Source: Verrucomicrobiota bacterium (lineage in GTDB: Bacteria; Verrucomicrobiota; Verrucomicrobiia; Limisphaerales; PALSA-1396). Taken from it: DNA of 64,000 nt. Under the pieces are notes generated by a model, which saw nothing but the letters and a program-made list of their open reading frames with translations, ran no database searches and was not told the origin of the DNA. Numbering within the stretch: the stretch's first letter is position 1; each line of letters begins with the position of its first letter. The DNA lies in contig JACQFP010000033.1 of assembly GCA_016200005.1 (NCBI GenBank), positions 62,001 through 126,000 of the forward strand, given 5' to 3'. Below, piece by piece: positions 44,808 through 55,490 of the stretch. A program made the translations under genes and the position numbers.

Positions 44808-47800
44808 ATGAAGCTGCGCCACGCCTTTACATTTTTACTCCTAGCAACAATTGTTTCAAGCGCATCGGCGTCCACGTGCGTTCAACCCCCGCCCGGACTC
44901 GTTTCCTGGTGGCGCGCGGAAAGCAACGCGCTCGACCACGTCAGCACGAATCACGGCAACCTCGTCAACGGCGTCACGTTCGCCCCCGGCAAGGTTGGAC
45001 AGGCCTTCAATTTCAGCGGCACCAGTTTCGTGGACGTGCCGAATGACGCCAGCCTCAGCTTTTCGCGAACCTCGGCAATGACCGTCGCGCTCTGGGCCTA
45101 TCGCACCGGCGGGAGCGGAGGGCATCTGCTGGGCAAGCGTGTCAGTTGCGGCAGCGACATCAATTATCAACTGTTCGCGCCGCCCATCGGTTTTGGCGGC
45201 GAGCCGGGGACGGGTTTTGGCACCAGCGAAGACCTGCCCTTGAATCAATGGACGCATCTGGCCGTGACCTTCGACGGTACAAACTTCAGCCTGTACATCA
45301 ATGGCAGTTTGAGCGCGACGAACCAAAGCACGCTCGGCGCGCCGAACAACGCCTCGTTGCGCATCGGCACTTCCGGCGATTGCGTCGCCTACACCGGTTT
45401 GCTGGACGAAATCCAGATTTTCAACCGCGCTCTTTCGGCCGGCGAAGTTGCGGGCATTGTGACGGCGGACAACGCCGGCTTGTGCGTCGGTCAGCAGTTC
45501 AACCCCACCAGCGATTTCAGCGACACGAATGGCAATCCCAACGGCGTCTGGAGCTACGGTTGGATGCCGACGGACTTCAGCCAATTTAACCTGTTCACCA
45601 ATCATCTCGGGCTGCCCGGCAACAATCCAATTTGGTACGGCTGGGGCGGCGATCGCACTCCGGGCATCTGGCACAATCTTGGCGGGCCGGTTGTCGGCGT
45701 GCCCACCGGCTGGCTTGCGCAGCACCCGGGCAACGGCACTGAACCTTGCGTGCTCCGTTGGACGGCGCCGGTCTCGGGCGACGCACACGTCGCCGGCCGT
45801 TTTCTTCCCGGCGACGGCGGTTACATGCAGGTGGCCGTGCGCCGCAACAACCAGCCGTGGTGGAACGCGGGCGACGCGGGCGCGTTTTCGTTGAGCGCTT
45901 CGGTGGTGGGCGGTGACACGGTGGACTTCGCGGTCTATGGCGGTTACTTTTACGGCACTACGCCGATTGAAGCGGAGATCACGCTGCTGTCCTCCCAAAC
46001 CAACGGCCATCGCGACCTCCTGGTTGCAGGCATCTCCGCTCCCGCCAGCGCCGTGGTCGGCCAACCCACGCCGATCGTGTTCACTCTCACCAACGCGGGC
46101 GACGGCATTGCTTTCGGCGGATGGGCCGACGCCTTTCTACTGGCGACAAATCTTGCCGGCGCGCCCACGCAAACGCTCGCCGTCGTCAACTTCAACGGCG
46201 TGCTCTCCGGCCACGCTTCCGTCACCGTCACGCAAACGCTGATCTTCCCGGCGTCGGATCTGGGTCAACAATACCTCGGGATTAACGCCGACAGTGCGGA
46301 TCAAGTGTCAGAGGTCAACGAAGCCAACAACACATTGTTCAGCGCCACACCCATTCAAGTGACTGCGCCAGATTTGGCGGCGCTCTCTGTCGGCGCACCC
46401 GCCAGCGCGCAGTTCGGCCAGACGATCAACGTCACTTGGAATGTTCAGAACGCCGGGGATGCCGCTGCCAACGCCGTCTGGTCGGACAAACTTTACCTGA
46501 CAACCAATTCAAGTTCGCTCGGGGGCGCGATCCTTTTGTTCACGCGAAGCATGGCCGATGTTTCACCGCTGGTCGCGGGCGACAGTTACGTCCGCACTCA
46601 AGCTGTGACGCTGCCGCTGACAACTTCGCTCCTGCCGGGAAATTATTTTATCGTCGCCGTCGCAGACCAAACCGGCGTGCTCATCGAGGCGAACGAAACG
46701 AACAACACCGTGGCCAGTTCGGCCATCGTCCTGAGCAATCCGCCGTTGCCCGACCTGCGGATCAGCAGCGTGGTCGGGCCTGACTTTGCTTTTCCCGGCG
46801 AAGTCATTTCCGTTGTCTGCACGGTGACGAACTCCGGCTCGGGCACGGTGTCGGGAAATTTTTCCAACTCGATTGTGCTCTCGGCCGACCTGACGATTGG
46901 CGGCGATTTGTTGCTGGGCGGATTCGGTGTCGCCAACGCGCTCCCGCCGAACGCGTCCATTACCGCGACGCAAACCGTGAGCATCCCGCTGACCGGCATT
47001 TCCGGCGCGCTGCACCTGGCGGTGCTGGCGGATTCGGACAACTTGGTGTTTGAGCAGGACGAAGGCAACAATGCCGCCTTCGCCACGAACACCATTACGA
47101 TTCCCGCGGCGTTGAAATTGAGTTTGAGCGCGGACAGCCTTCCCGAAAGCCCGACGAACGCCTTCGTGCGCGCGAGTCTTTCCCGCAACGGTGTGACGGA
47201 TTCGAACCTCGTCGTGAACCTAAGCGCCAGCATTTCGAACGAACTTCAGTTTCCTCCTAGCGTCACCATCCCGGCCGGCCAGTCGGTGGTGCTGTTCGAT
47301 GTCCATCCGCGGGCTGATGGGATTCCCGACGGCGACAAGGTCGTGACGCTGCGCGCCAACGGCGGCACGAATATTTTTGAATCTTCGGCCAACCTCACCG
47401 TCATCGACGTGGACAAACCGGTGTTGACCCTGACTCTGCAAACGAACCTGATGATGGAAAGTGCCAGCCAACTGGCGACCGTCTCACGCGCGCCGACCAC
47501 GACCAACGACCTCCTGGTGTTGCTGATTCCGTCCAGTTCGAGCCGTCTCCTCGTGCCGCAAACCGTGACGATTCCCGCCAATCAAGCTTCGGTTCAGTTC
47601 ACAATCACCGCGGTGGACAACCCCGTTCTGGAGTTGCCGCAAACGGTCAGCGTCACCGCCAGCGCCGCGGGCTTCACCAACAGCGCGCAGATCTTCACCA
47701 TTTTCGACAACGACGCGCCCATGTTGTCGCTGCAACTCGGCAGCACGACGGTGAGCGAAGGCGCGGGCGGCGCGGCGACCATCGGCACAATCACCCGCAC

Positions 47801-50800
47801 CTTCGCCAGCGCGCAGCCGATGGTCATCGCCTTGTCGAGCAGCAACCTCAACGCCGCCATCGTGCCCGCGTCGGTGACCATTCCCGCCAACGTAACGTCC
47901 ACCACTTTTCCGGTCGGCGCCGTCAACAATTCGATTGTGGACGGCACGAAGACCTCGCTCATTGCCGCGAGCGCGGTGGACGCCATCAACGGCCAGCCGC
48001 TCGGCCCGGCGGCGCAAGCGCTCCTGCAGGTGACGGACGACGACGGCCCGACGCTTTCTGTGTCACTGGCACAAACCGTCGTGCGCGAAGGCTTGAATCC
48101 GGCGACGACGGCGACCATTTCCCGCAACACCGGGACGAACGCCGATCTGTTGATCTCGCTTGCATCGAGCGACACAACCGAGGCGACGGTGCAGAGTTCG
48201 GCGACAATTCCCGCCGGACAGAGTTCGGTGACGGTGAACATCGCGAGCGTCAACGACGGCGTCGCGGATGGAAATCAAAACGTGGACATCACGGCGAGTG
48301 CGGGCGGTTTCACCAGCGGTTCGGCGCGCCTGGTGGTTTCGGACACGGATCTGCCGGACCTGATCATTTCTCAAATCACGCTGCCGACCAATGGCTACAA
48401 CGGCAGCGTGGCGCAACTGACTTACACGCTGGCAAACTCGGGCGTCGCCGCCATGAATGGCACTTCGATTCAACAGGTGCTGCTTTCCAGCGATCCTTAC
48501 CTCGGCAACGACACGCTCATCGGCACGTTTGGATTCACCGGGACGCTCGCGGCAGGCGGACAAACGAATCGGACCATTCCGTTCACACTTCCATCCGCGC
48601 CGGGAACGTATTGGGTGATTGTGACCGCCGACAGCACGGGGTTGATCACGGAAGGCTCAGAGAACAACAACACGAGCATCACCGCGGTGCCGATTCAAGT
48701 CACCGCGGCTTACACGGCCGTGGTCGCAACCGCCGTCACGACTGCGCCGACGGGAACGGATGTGCCGTTGACCGGCTCGGCAACCAGTGCGCTCGGCGGT
48801 CCGGCTACAAACGTGCCGGTGAACATTTACGTAGATGTCCGCTCCACGCGTCGAACACTCGCGGTGACCACCGATGCCAGCGGACAATTCTCGACTGTCT
48901 TCCATCCGTTGCCGGGAGAGGCAGGACATTATGATCTCAGTGCCGCGAATCCGGGCGTCACCAACACCAGCCCGCAGGACAGTTTCACTTTGTTGGGGAT
49001 GCGGTTCGAGCCGCCGAATCCGTCGGTGACGATGGCGGCGTTGAGCACGGTTTCCAATCAGGTCGCCGTGGTGAACCTGAGCGACATGCCCATCACGGGG
49101 TTGAGCGCCAGTGCGATCGGGCTGCCGCCCAGCCTGTCGGCGACGATCGACGTGAGCAATGCGCTGCCCGGCTCGGCTTCGATTCCGTTGAGCTACACGA
49201 TTCAATCGCTCACGGATGGCGGACTTGTCGGGACGTTTTTGATCCGTGTCACCGGCGCGGGCGGCGTGGTGGCCGATTTGCCGGTGAACCTGAACGTGCG
49301 GGCTTTGCAGGCGCGCCTGGTCGTTTATCCGGGGCAACTTTCCGCCGGGATGTTGCGCGGCGCGCAGACGCTGATTGCTTTCGATGTGGTCAATGAAGGC
49401 GGCAAGACGAGCGGGCCGGTGCAGGTGCATTTGCCGGACGTGCCGTGGATGAGCGTGGCTTCGCCACAACCGCTGCCGTCGCTTGCGCCCGGTGAAACGA
49501 ATCGGGTGACGTTGCAACTGGCGCCCGCGGTTGATTTTCCGCTGGGCCAACAACAGGGCATCCTGCTGGTGTCCGGCGACGACACGCAGACGCCTGTTTC
49601 GTTTTCGTTTGTGGCGATCTCCAGCGCGAAGGGAATTCTAAACGTCGAGGCGGTGGATGAATTGACTTTTTACGGAGCCGGCGCGCCGAAGATTTCCGGC
49701 GCCGCCGTGACCTTGCGGGATGCGGTCACGACGCAAGTCATCACCAACGGCATCACCGACACGAACGGCCAATGGACATTGCCCGACTTGCAGGAGGCAT
49801 ATTACATCGTGGAGGTGAGCGCGGACAAACACACTCCGTTTCATCAGACCATGCTGGTGTCCGGCGGGTTGACGAACACGCTGCAGGCGTTTCTTTCGCG
49901 CCAGACGGTGCAGTATTTTTGGACCGTGGTGCCGACAGAGATTCAGGATCGCACGCGCATCCAGATCGAAACGGTGTTCGAGACGGTCGTGCCCATCCCG
50001 GTGATCACCGTCGAGCCGTCGTTGATTGATCTGGCCGACCTCCAGGGCGATACGATGCAGGTGGATTTGAAAATCTCCAACCACGGACTCATCGCGGCCA
50101 ATGGCGCGACGCTGCATTTCGGTTCGCATCCCGATTACGAAATCAAGCCGTTGACCGAGAATCTGGGCACCATCGCGGCCCAAAGCACGTTGACCGTGCC
50201 GTTGTTGATCCGGAATTTATCCGCCAGTCGTCCGGCCGGCGCCGCCAACAGACCCGGTTCGGGTTCGCCTTGCACATTCGGCGGTGGGGTCGGTTGGTCG
50301 CTGGTTTGCGGAAAACAGACCAATCAGTACAGCGCATCGGTGACGGCAATTAATGCCGGTGATTGCTCGGTCAGTTCCGGCGGTTCGCCGGTCACTTACG
50401 ACTCGGTGCCCTCACAACCGCTGCCGCCGAGTTATCAGGAAATCAAACCCGCCCCGCCTCCGCCCGGTGGCGGTGGCGGCGCCTACTCCGTCGGTCAGGT
50501 GAACATCGTCGCGCCGGTGAGTTGCGCGCCGTGCGGGACGAATTTCGAGGCTGAACCAGTCTTCTCCGTGGATCTCTCCACGTTTTTTCAGTTCTTGAAA
50601 CCGATCATCGAAAACGCGATCAAGGCGCAAGCCGGCGGGCTGGTCGATCCCACTGTGAAGATCAAGGCCGCCGGCGGACTGCAAACATGTTGCTCCCAGG
50701 GGAATCAAGGGTACGAAGGATTTGCATCAGCGAGCGCGACGTTGGAAATCGGCGTCGGCCCGCTCTTCGAGCAGGAGGCTTCGCTCACCATCACGCTCGA

Positions 50801-53800
50801 CAGCCAACCCCCGGCCTCGGCCTCCTTGCATGGCGGCGTCAAGGTCGGCGTTCAGGTGACCGGCAGCCTTTCGCTGTCCGGGACACTGACCACCGGCTGT
50901 CTGGATTCCGGTCCGGAAGTGACGGTGTCGGCCAGCGTGGGGCTGAGTTTCTTTGGCGGCGTTACCGGCGACCTTTCCGCGACCATTCAGGGCGGCAATC
51001 AATCCGGCGAAACCACCCCGGTCAGCGTCAACGGCAGCGTGCAGGGCGGCGCCACCCTCACGTTTACTTACAGTCACGGCACGTTGACTTCGCAAGTCTG
51101 TTCGGAAGGACTTTACTACACGGCGCTCGTGAACCTCCTGGGCCAACAATACAATCTCTTTGCCGCGGAAAAGAATTACATCATCCAGCCGTATTGTCCC
51201 GGCGCGGCCCGGTCGGAGTTCCTCGACTATCCGGAACGCAAGGCGATGCAGGAACTTGAAAAGCAAATCCTGCCCGTGTTGAAACAGCACGCAGACAAAC
51301 TCAAGGCGCAGAGTCACGCCGGCCATCCTCAGAGACATGCCCGGCGCGAAACACATCCCAAATCTGGGAAACATTCGAAGTCTGGTGCTGAGTCGCCAAC
51401 CGCCGCCGATGCCAATCGTCCCTCGGTCGCCAGTGCCGACATTTGCGCCCGCGTCCGTCTGCATCTCGATCAGGACCTGGTGATGACTCGCAGCGCCTTC
51501 AACGCCACGCTCGAACTGGTGAACAATGATCCTGCCTTGAGCCTCTCCAACATCGCCGTGCAGGTGAATGTGCTCGACGTGGCGGGCAACATCGCCAACG
51601 ACAAATTCGGTCTCGAACCGCCCCGGCTCACCGGTCTGAATGCGGTGGACGGCACGGGTGTTGTTCCGTCGGAGGCCACGGGCATCGCCTCGTGGATTCT
51701 GATTCCGAATTCCGACGCCGCGCCGGAAGGTCCAACGCAATATTCCGTCGGCGGTCTGCTGACTTACACGCAAGATGGCCGGCAGATCATGGTGCCGCTG
51801 CTGCCCGTGCCTATCACCGTCTTCCCCGACGCCAGGCTTAAGATCAAATATTTCCATCAACGCGATGTCTTCAGCGATGATCCGTTCACGCCGTTGATTG
51901 AACCCGCCGAGCCGTACTCGCTGGGCGTGCTCATCCAGAACGTCGGCAAGGGCGCGGCGAAGAACGTGACGATTTCCTCCAGCCAACCAACCATCGTGGA
52001 GAACGAAAAAGGGCTGTTGATCGACTTCAAGATCATCGCGACGCAGGTTGGTAGCAACGCGGCCCAGCCGTCGCTCACCGCGAATTTTGGCGACATCGCG
52101 CCGGGGAAAATCGGCCTCGCGCAATGGCTGTTTCAATCTTCACTGCAAGGCCAGTTCATTGATTACTCCGCCAGCTTCACGCACGTGGACAGTCTCGGTG
52201 ATCCGAAACTGTCGCTGGTCGATAGCGTCGAAATTCACGAAATGAATCACGTCGTGAGAGCCACGGGCGCGTTCGACGACGGTTTGCCCGACTTTCTCGT
52301 CAACGACGTCGCGAACGGCGGGAATTTGCCGGACACACTTTATCTGAGCGATGGCAGCATCATGCCGGTCAGCATGGCGACCGGGCCAGCGAGCGACGGC
52401 CCGCCGACGGTTTCCAACCTGCTGGTGCACGTGACGGCCGCGATGCCGGCGGGCTGGGCGTACCTGGAAATGCCTGATCCCGCGAACGGCCTGTTCAAAC
52501 TGGTGCGCGTGCGCCGCCCGGACAACAGCGAGGTGCCGCTCAACGACGACGCGTGGATCACGGACCGCACGTTCATTGAAAACAGCCATCGGCCCATCGA
52601 TGAGTTCAAATTCCATCTGCTCGACTACAACAGCACCGGCAGTTACACGCTGGAATACGCCGTCATTCCGGGCGGCCCTGACACCACGCCACCCACGAGC
52701 GCCGTGACACCGCTGAACGAATTCAACACTACCCAATTCGCGGTTAGCTGGTCGGGGCAAGATGAGGAAGGCGGCAGCGGCGTGGCGAGCTTTGACATTT
52801 TTGTTTCGGACGACGGTGGACCGTTTACGCCGTGGTTGCAGAACTCGCATGTCACCGCAGGAATCTATTCAGGCGTGGCGGGACATCATTATTCGTTTTA
52901 CAGCGTCGCCGTGGACGGCGCGGGCAATCGCGAGGCGGTGCCCGGCGCGCCGGACGCGCAAACCACTGTCACCGCCAACACGGCACCGGTGATAAGTCCC
53001 ATCAGCGACGTCACGATCAATGAAGGCCAGACTGTTGATCTTACCGTCAGCGCGACCGACAACGAGGGCAACGCGGTCACGTTCAGTGTCGCGCCCGGCG
53101 CGCCCCCGGGTATGACGATCAATCCGGTCTCCGGCGCGTTGCATTGGGAAACCAGCGAAGCGCACGGGCCGGGCGTTTATCCGGTTTCCGTCCACGCGAC
53201 CGACAACGGAATTCCGTCGCTCCTCGCCACGCGCTCGTTCAACGTGACGGTCAATGAAGTGAACTCACCGCCGGTGTTGCCGGCGCTGGCGGCCGCTTAT
53301 TTCGTGACGGAGAACGAGACGCTGGTCATCGATGCGCGCGCGACGGATGCGGACATCCCGGCCAATCCGCTCGAGTACACGTTGAATACCAACGCGCCGG
53401 CAGGCGCGGGAATTTCCGGCGGCTTCTTCTCGTGGACGCCGTCTGAAACGCAGGGCGGCACGACCAATGTCATCACCATCACCGTGAATGATCACGGCGC
53501 GCCGCCGTACTTGGACTCGCGCACGTTCACTGTCGTCGTCCTCGACACGAACACCCCACCGGTAATTGAGCCAATACCCGACGCGGTGATTTTTGAAGGC
53601 GATTCACTTTCCATCACCGCCGCGGTGAGTGACGCGGACATTCCGGCGGACGTGGTCACGCTTTCGATGCTGTCCGGCACGCCGACCAACGCCGTCCTCG
53701 ATAACGCGAGTCGGGTGTTGACCTGGACGCCGCTGCTCTCCCAGGTGCCGAGCACGAACTTGTTTTCTCTCCTCGCCACGGACAACGGCACTCCGAGCCT

Positions 53801-54266
53801 GAGCAGCACGTCGAGTTTCACCGTCATCGTCGTGGAGTTGAAGTACGGCCTCAACCTGATCCAATACAGCAACGGCCTCGTCTCCGCGACTTTCAAAGGC
53901 GTGCCGGGACGCGATTACGCCGTCATCGCGTCGAGCAATCTTTTCAACTGGCAGCAACTGTTCCCCTTCACCCCGACCAATCGCATCATGAAAATGATTT
54001 TGGAAACCAACGCCGTCCAGGACCTGCGGTTTTATGCCGCGCCGCAGTTGACGCCGGAGTTGTTTTCGTTGGCGCTCGGATCGAATGGGGAATTTCGTTT
54101 CGCTCTCACCGCCGATCCGGGCCGCCAATATCAACTCCAGACCTCCAGCAACCTGCTCTTCTGGGATTCGCTGCCTCTGTTCACCGCGACCAATTGGACC
54201 TTGTTCCTTTCCGACACGAACACCGCCGGGTTCAATCGCAAGTTCTACCGGGTGTTGAGGCCCTGA
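44808..54266 (+). CDS. Giant secreted multidomain protein (LamG, CARDB, Calx-beta, He-PIG)
   Basis: A 3152-residue protein from the ATG at 44808 with signal peptide MKLRHAFTFLLLATIVSSAS. Domains: LamG (about 25-220, GLVSWWRAESNALDH, FVDVPNDASLSFS); CARDB domains (about 520, PDLAALSVGAPASAQFGQTI; 645, PDLRISSVVGPDFAFPGEVI; 1183, PDLIISQITLPTNG); four Calx-beta domains (about 766-1180, each ending in 'VTIPAGQ/NQ...V...DG'); a carboxypeptidase-regulatory-like domain (about 1611-1700, GAAVTLRDAVTTQVITNGIT); a Cys-containing region (about 1820-2130); a Lys/His-rich linker (about 2165-2198); a bespoke region to 2620; an FN3-like domain (about 2640) and three He-PIG/cadherin-like domains (about 2724-3014, NTAPVISPISDVTINEGQTV, EVNSPPVLPAL, DTNTPPVIEPIPD). 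It ends in two copies of a short C-terminal strand module. Probable adhesin or matrix protein. It is flanked by family 3 repeats. Confidence 0.85.
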   Translation: MKLRHAFTFLLLATIVSSASASTCVQPPPGLVSWWRAESNALDHVSTNHGNLVNGVTFAPGKVGQAFNFSGTSFVDVPNDASLSFSRTSAMTVALWAYRTGGSGGHLLGKRVSCGSDINYQLFAPPIGFGGEPGTGFGTSEDLPLNQWTHLAVTFDGTNFSLYINGSLSATNQSTLGAPNNASLRIGTSGDCVAYTGLLDEIQIFNRALSAGEVAGIVTADNAGLCVGQQFNPTSDFSDTNGNPNGVWSYGWMPTDFSQFNLFTNHLGLPGNNPIWYGWGGDRTPGIWHNLGGPVVGVPTGWLAQHPGNGTEPCVLRWTAPVSGDAHVAGRFLPGDGGYMQVAVRRNNQPWWNAGDAGAFSLSASVVGGDTVDFAVYGGYFYGTTPIEAEITLLSSQTNGHRDLLVAGISAPASAVVGQPTPIVFTLTNAGDGIAFGGWADAFLLATNLAGAPTQTLAVVNFNGVLSGHASVTVTQTLIFPASDLGQQYLGINADSADQVSEVNEANNTLFSATPIQVTAPDLAALSVGAPASAQFGQTINVTWNVQNAGDAAANAVWSDKLYLTTNSSSLGGAILLFTRSMADVSPLVAGDSYVRTQAVTLPLTTSLLPGNYFIVAVADQTGVLIEANETNNTVASSAIVLSNPPLPDLRISSVVGPDFAFPGEVISVVCTVTNSGSGTVSGNFSNSIVLSADLTIGGDLLLGGFGVANALPPNASITATQTVSIPLTGISGALHLAVLADSDNLVFEQDEGNNAAFATNTITIPAALKLSLSADSLPESPTNAFVRASLSRNGVTDSNLVVNLSASISNELQFPPSVTIPAGQSVVLFDVHPRADGIPDGDKVVTLRANGGTNIFESSANLTVIDVDKPVLTLTLQTNLMMESASQLATVSRAPTTTNDLLVLLIPSSSSRLLVPQTVTIPANQASVQFTITAVDNPVLELPQTVSVTASAAGFTNSAQIFTIFDNDAPMLSLQLGSTTVSEGAGGAATIGTITRTFASAQPMVIALSSSNLNAAIVPASVTIPANVTSTTFPVGAVNNSIVDGTKTSLIAASAVDAINGQPLGPAAQALLQVTDDDGPTLSVSLAQTVVREGLNPATTATISRNTGTNADLLISLASSDTTEATVQSSATIPAGQSSVTVNIASVNDGVADGNQNVDITASAGGFTSGSARLVVSDTDLPDLIISQITLPTNGYNGSVAQLTYTLANSGVAAMNGTSIQQVLLSSDPYLGNDTLIGTFGFTGTLAAGGQTNRTIPFTLPSAPGTYWVIVTADSTGLITEGSENNNTSITAVPIQVTAAYTAVVATAVTTAPTGTDVPLTGSATSALGGPATNVPVNIYVDVRSTRRTLAVTTDASGQFSTVFHPLPGEAGHYDLSAANPGVTNTSPQDSFTLLGMRFEPPNPSVTMAALSTVSNQVAVVNLSDMPITGLSASAIGLPPSLSATIDVSNALPGSASIPLSYTIQSLTDGGLVGTFLIRVTGAGGVVADLPVNLNVRALQARLVVYPGQLSAGMLRGAQTLIAFDVVNEGGKTSGPVQVHLPDVPWMSVASPQPLPSLAPGETNRVTLQLAPAVDFPLGQQQGILLVSGDDTQTPVSFSFVAISSAKGILNVEAVDELTFYGAGAPKISGAAVTLRDAVTTQVITNGITDTNGQWTLPDLQEAYYIVEVSADKHTPFHQTMLVSGGLTNTLQAFLSRQTVQYFWTVVPTEIQDRTRIQIETVFETVVPIPVITVEPSLIDLADLQGDTMQVDLKISNHGLIAANGATLHFGSHPDYEIKPLTENLGTIAAQSTLTVPLLIRNLSASRPAGAANRPGSGSPCTFGGGVGWSLVCGKQTNQYSASVTAINAGDCSVSSGGSPVTYDSVPSQPLPPSYQEIKPAPPPPGGGGGAYSVGQVNIVAPVSCAPCGTNFEAEPVFSVDLSTFFQFLKPIIENAIKAQAGGLVDPTVKIKAAGGLQTCCSQGNQGYEGFASASATLEIGVGPLFEQEASLTITLDSQPPASASLHGGVKVGVQVTGSLSLSGTLTTGCLDSGPEVTVSASVGLSFFGGVTGDLSATIQGGNQSGETTPVSVNGSVQGGATLTFTYSHGTLTSQVCSEGLYYTALVNLLGQQYNLFAAEKNYIIQPYCPGAARSEFLDYPERKAMQELEKQILPVLKQHADKLKAQSHAGHPQRHARRETHPKSGKHSKSGAESPTAADANRPSVASADICARVRLHLDQDLVMTRSAFNATLELVNNDPALSLSNIAVQVNVLDVAGNIANDKFGLEPPRLTGLNAVDGTGVVPSEATGIASWILIPNSDAAPEGPTQYSVGGLLTYTQDGRQIMVPLLPVPITVFPDARLKIKYFHQRDVFSDDPFTPLIEPAEPYSLGVLIQNVGKGAAKNVTISSSQPTIVENEKGLLIDFKIIATQVGSNAAQPSLTANFGDIAPGKIGLAQWLFQSSLQGQFIDYSASFTHVDSLGDPKLSLVDSVEIHEMNHVVRATGAFDDGLPDFLVNDVANGGNLPDTLYLSDGSIMPVSMATGPASDGPPTVSNLLVHVTAAMPAGWAYLEMPDPANGLFKLVRVRRPDNSEVPLNDDAWITDRTFIENSHRPIDEFKFHLLDYNSTGSYTLEYAVIPGGPDTTPPTSAVTPLNEFNTTQFAVSWSGQDEEGGSGVASFDIFVSDDGGPFTPWLQNSHVTAGIYSGVAGHHYSFYSVAVDGAGNREAVPGAPDAQTTVTANTAPVISPISDVTINEGQTVDLTVSATDNEGNAVTFSVAPGAPPGMTINPVSGALHWETSEAHGPGVYPVSVHATDNGIPSLLATRSFNVTVNEVNSPPVLPALAAAYFVTENETLVIDARATDADIPANPLEYTLNTNAPAGAGISGGFFSWTPSETQGGTTNVITITVNDHGAPPYLDSRTFTVVVLDTNTPPVIEPIPDAVIFEGDSLSITAAVSDADIPADVVTLSMLSGTPTNAVLDNASRVLTWTPLLSQVPSTNLFSLLATDNGTPSLSSTSSFTVIVVELKYGLNLIQYSNGLVSATFKGVPGRDYAVIASSNLFNWQQLFPFTPTNRIMKMILETNAVQDLRFYAAPQLTPELFSLALGSNGEFRFALTADPGRQYQLQTSSNLLFWDSLPLFTATNWTLFLSDTNTAGFNRKFYRVLRP

Positions 54267-54285
54267 CCCGGTCGGCGCGGCAGTG

Positions 54286-54364
54286 GTTGGAGTTCAAGCT
54301 TTAGCTTGTCGGGTTGTGAAAAAGCCAGAGCGAGACCGGAGCAAGCTGAAGCTTGAACTCCAAC
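54286..54364. repeat. Palindromic dispersed repeat family 3, copy 2
   Basis: Same arms and orientation as copy 1. It starts 19 bases after the stop of the giant gene. Confidence 0.9.
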
Positions 54365-54437
54365 TCACTCGGGCTGATTCGGGCCATTCCCGGATAACTT
54401 TCTTGTCACATTTCCGCTGCGGCGATTGAATGAAGCC

Positions 54438-55490
54438 ATGAAGGCCGTTCAACTCGTCGCTCATGGCAAGCCCGGAAAATTCGAACTCCGCGAGTTGCCT
54501 GATCCACAGCCTGCTGCCGGTGAGGTCGTCGTTCAGGTGCAGGCGTGTGGTTTGAACCGGCTCGACCTGTGGGCGGAGGCAGGCGCTTTGCCGATCCCGT
54601 TGCAATTGCCGCGCACGACCGGATGTGAGATTGCGGGAAAGATCACCTCCGTGGGCGCGGACGCAACCCCGTGGCAAATCGGCGACCGCGTGGCTGTTCA
54701 GTCAAACCTCTTCTGCGGACAGTGTGAGTTCTGTCAGCGCGGAGACGAAGCGATGTGCCTGAACAGCCAGACGCTCGGCGTACAGCGCGACGGCGGTTTT
54801 GCCGAAATGGTGCTCGTGCATAAGCGTCAGCTCGTTCGACTGCCGGATAATGTGGAGTTTGAAACTTCGGCGGCGCTCACGTTGGCGGGCAGCACGGCGA
54901 TGCGCATGTTGACCAATCGCGCCAAAGTGAAGGGAGGCGATTGGGTACTCGTGATCGGTGCGGCGAGTGGCGTTGGTTCTGCCGCCATTCAAATCGCCAA
55001 ACATCTTGGAGCGCACGTCATCAGCACCGGCTCAACGGAAACCAAACGCATGTTGGGCCGGCAGCTCGGCGCGGAGTTCGTCGTCGATTCCACCAATCCG
55101 GATTGGCCGGCGGAGGTTCGCAAGCTCACTGGTAAACGGGGCGTGGATCTCGTGGTCGAGCATGTCGGTGGCGAAGTATTGCTAAAAGTTTTCGATTGTC
55201 TGGCGCGTGGCGGCACCGTCGTGACTTGTGGCGCAACTGCCGGCAGCGAAGTGCCTCTGAATGTTTGGTCGTTCTTTGTGAAGCAGCACCGGCTCATCGG
55301 CAGTTACAGTCGCGACCGCGCCGATCTGGTGGCCACCCTCGAATGGGCGGCGGCGGGAAAACTGAAGCCGGTTATTGACAGTGTATATCCTTTGACGGAA
55401 ACCGCCGAGGCCTATGCCCATTTGCGATCCCGCAACGTCTTGGGCAAGGTGCTGGTCGAACCTTACGAGCCAGTCTCCGAGTCGGACTAA
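54438..55490 (+). CDS. Zinc-type alcohol dehydrogenase/quinone oxidoreductase (MDR family)
   Basis: A 350-residue medium-chain dehydrogenase/reductase. GroES-like half: VVVQVQACGLNRLDLWAEAGALPIPLQLPRTTGCEIAGKI, GDRVAVQSNLFCGQCEFCQRGDEAMC (three Cys of the structural zinc lobe visible) and VQRDGGFAEMVLVHKRQLVRLPDN. Rossmann half: GGDWVLVIGAASGVGSAAIQIAKHLGAHVISTG, then VVEHVGGEVLLKVFDCLARGGTVVTCGATAG. The catalytic-zinc Cys position reads CGLNRLD, as in quinone-oxidoreductase-like members, so the catalytic zinc may be lacking. NAD(P)H-dependent; substrate unknown. Start at 54438 (MKAVQL), not 54426. A half copy of repeat family 3 begins right after the stop. Confidence 0.88.
   Translation: MKAVQLVAHGKPGKFELRELPDPQPAAGEVVVQVQACGLNRLDLWAEAGALPIPLQLPRTTGCEIAGKITSVGADATPWQIGDRVAVQSNLFCGQCEFCQRGDEAMCLNSQTLGVQRDGGFAEMVLVHKRQLVRLPDNVEFETSAALTLAGSTAMRMLTNRAKVKGGDWVLVIGAASGVGSAAIQIAKHLGAHVISTGSTETKRMLGRQLGAEFVVDSTNPDWPAEVRKLTGKRGVDLVVEHVGGEVLLKVFDCLARGGTVVTCGATAGSEVPLNVWSFFVKQHRLIGSYSRDRADLVATLEWAAAGKLKPVIDSVYPLTETAEAYAHLRSRNVLGKVLVEPYEPVSESD

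Noticed and set aside
50727-52136. 469-codon minus-strand frame within the giant gene
   Set aside because: Antisense to a continuous, well-structured secreted protein; composition is typical of GC-rich shadows.
44651-54364. Composite transposon carrying the giant gene between family 3 repeats
   Set aside because: The repeats are short palindromes without transposase, and a further half copy lies behind another gene, so their position after stop codons is the simpler reading.
54438-55490. Classical zinc-dependent alcohol dehydrogenase
   Set aside because: The CGQCEFCQRGDEAMC structural lobe is present but the usual catalytic-zinc Cys-His set is not complete in the segments I checked, so a quinone-oxidoreductase-like activity is as likely.
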